Below are positions 61,285 through 64,000 of a DNA stretch of 64,000 nucleotides, one piece after another. The stretch is from the NCBI GenBank assembly GCA_003254905.1, contig QANU01046033.1, positions 193,597 through 257,596 of the forward strand, read 5' to 3'. The notes below the pieces were generated by a model. That model worked only from the letters and a program-made list of their open reading frames with translations. It was not told the DNA's origin and made no database searches. A program made the position numbers and the translations under genes. The number at the start of each line of letters is the position of its first letter. The first letter of the stretch is position 1. The stretch comes from Nissolia schottii. Taxonomy: Eukaryota > Streptophyta > Magnoliopsida > Fabales > Fabaceae.

Positions 61285-62055
61285 GTAAATAGTATTTATA
61301 TACTCTAAACTTTCACTTAGTTATAAATAAATACCTTAAACTTTTAAATATTTTAATTTAACCCTTACATTTTCATTCATTTTCAAATAGTCATCACCAA
61401 TTATTAACTCTTACATTTAAATCTTTAAATTAAAATTAATTTCATAGCTAAATCTTATGTCAAATATTTAACTTACTATTAAAATGTTAGAAAACGACAT
61501 GTCAAGATTTATGAGTGTTACGCATGAAAAAACCTACTAATTTTTTTCTTAATTTATCTTTTGTTATATCATTAAATATTATTTAAATGCATACTAATAT
61601 GTTAAAAAATTAAAATATATTTGACAATAGATTTAGAATAACCACATATTTTTTTCTCATAAACGAGAAATATAAAAGTACACTAAATTAATATTTTAGA
61701 AATATATTAATATTTTTAAAAAACATTAGATGAAAAAAATAAAGACATTCAAATTTTGTTAAAAAAATGTAGATTTTTTTATAGTTAATACTCAAATTTT
61801 ATTAAGTCATTTAATAATAACGTTATTGTATTTGGAAATTATTGTAACTTAAGAAATTAATTATTTTTTTTATAATTTTCAGTGATTTTTTATAAGTGAA
61901 TTAAAGTTTAAGAATGTGATTGAGTAATTTTATGGTTGATGGTAACTATTCACAAGTGACGGAGACTTTAAAGGTTAAATTAGAATGTTTAAAAGTTTAA
62001 AATATCTACTTGCAACTGAGTAAAAGTTTAGGGAATGTAAATGTTATTTTTATTT
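61283..62055. mobile_element. inverted-repeat (MULE- or MITE-like) element
   Basis: The left end (about 61290-61375) pairs with the reverse-complemented right end (about 61965-62050). CTAAACTTTCACTTAGTT, CCTTAAACTTTTAAATATT and TAATTTAACCCTT match CTAAACTTTTACTCAGTT, TTTTAAACTTTTAAACATT and TAATTTAACCTTT. Length is about 770 bp, with no coding. A long TA tract (61251-61280) adjoins the left end. The TSD was not resolved. Confidence 0.55.
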
Positions 62056-62559
62056 TAACTATGTAACATTGTTTAAAAAGTTCCAGTTACCTTAATTAAT
62101 GCTTGTCAAAAGATATTTTTGCGTGCAATTAAGATATGAAATTGCCGCCCATAAAAATTTGTTATAAATCCCCACTAATACTTTTGTGCTTTCTCTTATA
62201 TAAATTGGATTGTTGTTGGTTATCATACGGTGAGAATTGCATTATTAACCAATAAAAATTTGTAATGAACCAATCATATAAGAACATGTAGAGTTGGCTT
62301 ATGAAGAGATGATTTTGTTTTATCTTTTCTTCAAAATGGTAAGTTTGTCTTTCAAGACTTAAGTATGTCAATTTTTTTTTTATATTTTATTAAAAGAGAA
62401 ATCAGATATTTGACATTATTAAATTGTTGATTAATTTGAGAACATTGCAATAATATTAATGCATGGTGTTTTATATACTAATTTATCGGTGGCTTTCATC
62501 ACCTTGCTAAAAATAAATAAAATTATTGATTATTGATTTGGTTTACCGGTCCATACGTG

Positions 62560-62698
62560 GAGATAAGTTTCTTGGTGGTCCTGGCTCCCCCTCCCGGAAC
62601 CCTCCGCATGAACAAGGCGCTGTACCAATTAAGATCTTCACCGCCGTCCACTTCTGCAGGCGAACTGTCACTTTATGTCAATGCCTTCAATGAACAGG
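62560..62698 (+). other. exon-like GC-rich island, unrecognised
   Basis: A GC-rich stretch stands out in AT-rich DNA and ends at a good donor (CAG|GTAAAC at 62698-62699). One frame reads MNKALYQLRSSPPSTSAGEL onward from the ATG at 62608; another reads GDKFLGGPGSPSRNPPHEQG. Neither is a family I recognise. It may be a first exon of a gene whose remainder is disrupted or a captured exon fragment. Confidence 0.3.
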
Positions 62699-63134
62699 TA
62701 AACTAATTAAGTTGCGTAATTTTAATTACACAAATTCCCTTAGATGTTACATCTTGATCAGATAAAAATGTTTGTACAGTTATGACATCAAAGTTGTGAT
62801 ATTGTAGCGTGAAATGATATTAAATAATTCTAAGACTTTTTTTGGTCAACATTTTTTTCAATAAGACTTATACGTAACCTTCTTTGCCTAGTGGAGGCAA
62901 AGGAAGACCTTACCTAACCCCTATTAAGGGGGTGGAAGATTGACTTGTGAATATAGAATTTATTTACGTCAATTGACTTATGACATCTAGTAAAATACGA
63001 GTAATAATAATGTTAATTGTGATCCTCGGATTCACCTTATTCGTTAATAATCCATGAGCATGAGGTCCATGGCGCATGGCATGAACAAATCGGTGGGCAG
63101 TATGTTAGTTTTTTGCTTACTATTATTAAACAAT

Positions 63135-64000
63135 TGATAAGTGCCCAATTTACACAATTTTCAATTCCTAAAATGGCACTTATTTGCATGTGTTTTAAAA
63201 GAATTATCTAACTTAATTCTCCTCTTTTGTAGGTTTATAATATATTCTTAAAGGTGGATGCAAGCATATTAATCAAGGAAAATCCCACAAAGAATGAAGC
63301 ATAGAGCAAAGGGATAACAAGCAAGAAAAATATGGAAACCCGCTCTGCGCAGCAGTTAGTAAAAACGCGATAACTTGAGCTACAGATATCAGATTGAGGT
63401 GGTTCAAATTGCTACTTAAAGCTAAGAGAGAGATCTACAACTTTGTAGTTTTGACTGAGCTGAGCGCCGGCTGAGCATCCGCTGAGCACCCGCTGAGCGG
63501 CCCCACCTAACATTCTGGCCGCCGGCCGCCTTTGAAGACTCGGCCGCCAGCCACCATCACCTACCACCGCTCAGCGGCCTCACCAACCCGCTGAGCGGCC
63601 GAACCGTGGCCTATATATAGACATGCTGTCAAGCTTTGTAAAATCATCCCTTTCCCCCCTCAAGAATCCATTTCTTTCTCATTTTTCTTGTACTTCAAAG
63701 CATAGTTTAGTTTAGCAACAAAGAGGAGGCCTGTGAAGGAGCCGGGAGATCGAGGAAGCTTGGCGAACCGCTGTCATGATAGCGTGATAACGTGTCATGG
63801 TAAGCGTCCAAACCTTGCCTCTGAGATTCTCTTGTAAGATGGATTTGTAATTCTCTTTTTGTTGGGATTTTGATGATTGTTATAGCATGATTGTGTCCAT
63901 GTAACTTTTGCATTATGAATTTATCAGTTTCTATGACTCGCTTGAATGATTTTATGCTTAATGCTTGCCTTTGTTTAGTACTTTGATTCTTGATTTGGGA
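63135..64000 (+). mobile_element. LTR of a retrotransposon, running off the window
   Basis: Begins TGATAAGTGCCC, a start typical of plant gypsy-type LTRs. It includes a GC-rich block of repeated CCGCTGAGCGGCC-like words (63468-63602), then a TATA box (CTATATATAG, 63611-63620) and a T/C-rich leader. The end and any internal coding region lie beyond 64000. Confidence 0.5.

Overview
This is a plant nuclear window from a eudicot. Coding exons are small and separated by GT-AG introns, intergenic DNA is very AT-rich, microsatellites are abundant and there are several classes of plant transposon. The gene content would suit a legume, but the sequence alone does not prove that. One ambiguous base (N at 40265, beside a TA tract) shows that it is draft or clone-derived sequence.

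Genes, left to right: a bL17 ribosomal protein of the mitochondrial type (+, 3530-4638, 6 exons); a broken WDR44-like WD40 gene (+, 5191-6305); a PMEI-pectin methylesterase of the PME51/PME64 type (-, 9526-12255, 2 exons); a three-finger CCCH zinc-finger gene with a long 5' UTR intron (+, 25979-30301, 4 coding exons); a HECATE3-like bHLH gene (+, 37639-38370, single exon); a TBL-type polysaccharide O-acetyltransferase (+, 43276-45910, 3 exons); FAS2, the p60 subunit of chromatin assembly factor 1 (-, 47509-51032, 12 exons); and an invertase inhibitor of the C/VIF2 type (-, 52888-53415). Exon boundaries were worked out by hand. For every multi-exon gene the summed exon lengths keep one open frame.

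The order L17 - PME - HEC3 - FAS2 - C/VIF2 matches, from memory, two duplicated Arabidopsis segments (At5g64650-At5g64620 and At5g09770-At5g09750). The window looks like the unreduced ancestral block that Arabidopsis split between two paralogous segments.

Between the genes lie several mobile elements supported by target-site duplications: a 1.4-kb Pack-MULE carrying a frameshifted LEA2/NHL gene fragment (13488-14885, perfect 9-bp TSD); a hAT-like element (15684-16680, 8-bp TSD with one mismatch); a 3.4-kb solo LTR (18162-21526, TSD ATACA) nested inside a 1.7-kb solo LTR (17233-22304, TSD CTCAT); and a 188-bp MITE in the 5' UTR intron of the CCCH gene. There are also a copia-type LTR with its primer binding site (55842-56084), a 263-bp tandem array interrupted by an RPS17 pseudogene fragment (58036-59720), two inverted-repeat elements (60129-62055) and the start of another LTR at the right edge.

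Two promoters show textbook growth/S-phase signals: site II plus telo-box ahead of the L17 gene, and telo-box plus two E2F sites ahead of FAS2. No bacterial-type system, CRISPR array or complete rRNA/tRNA gene was seen.
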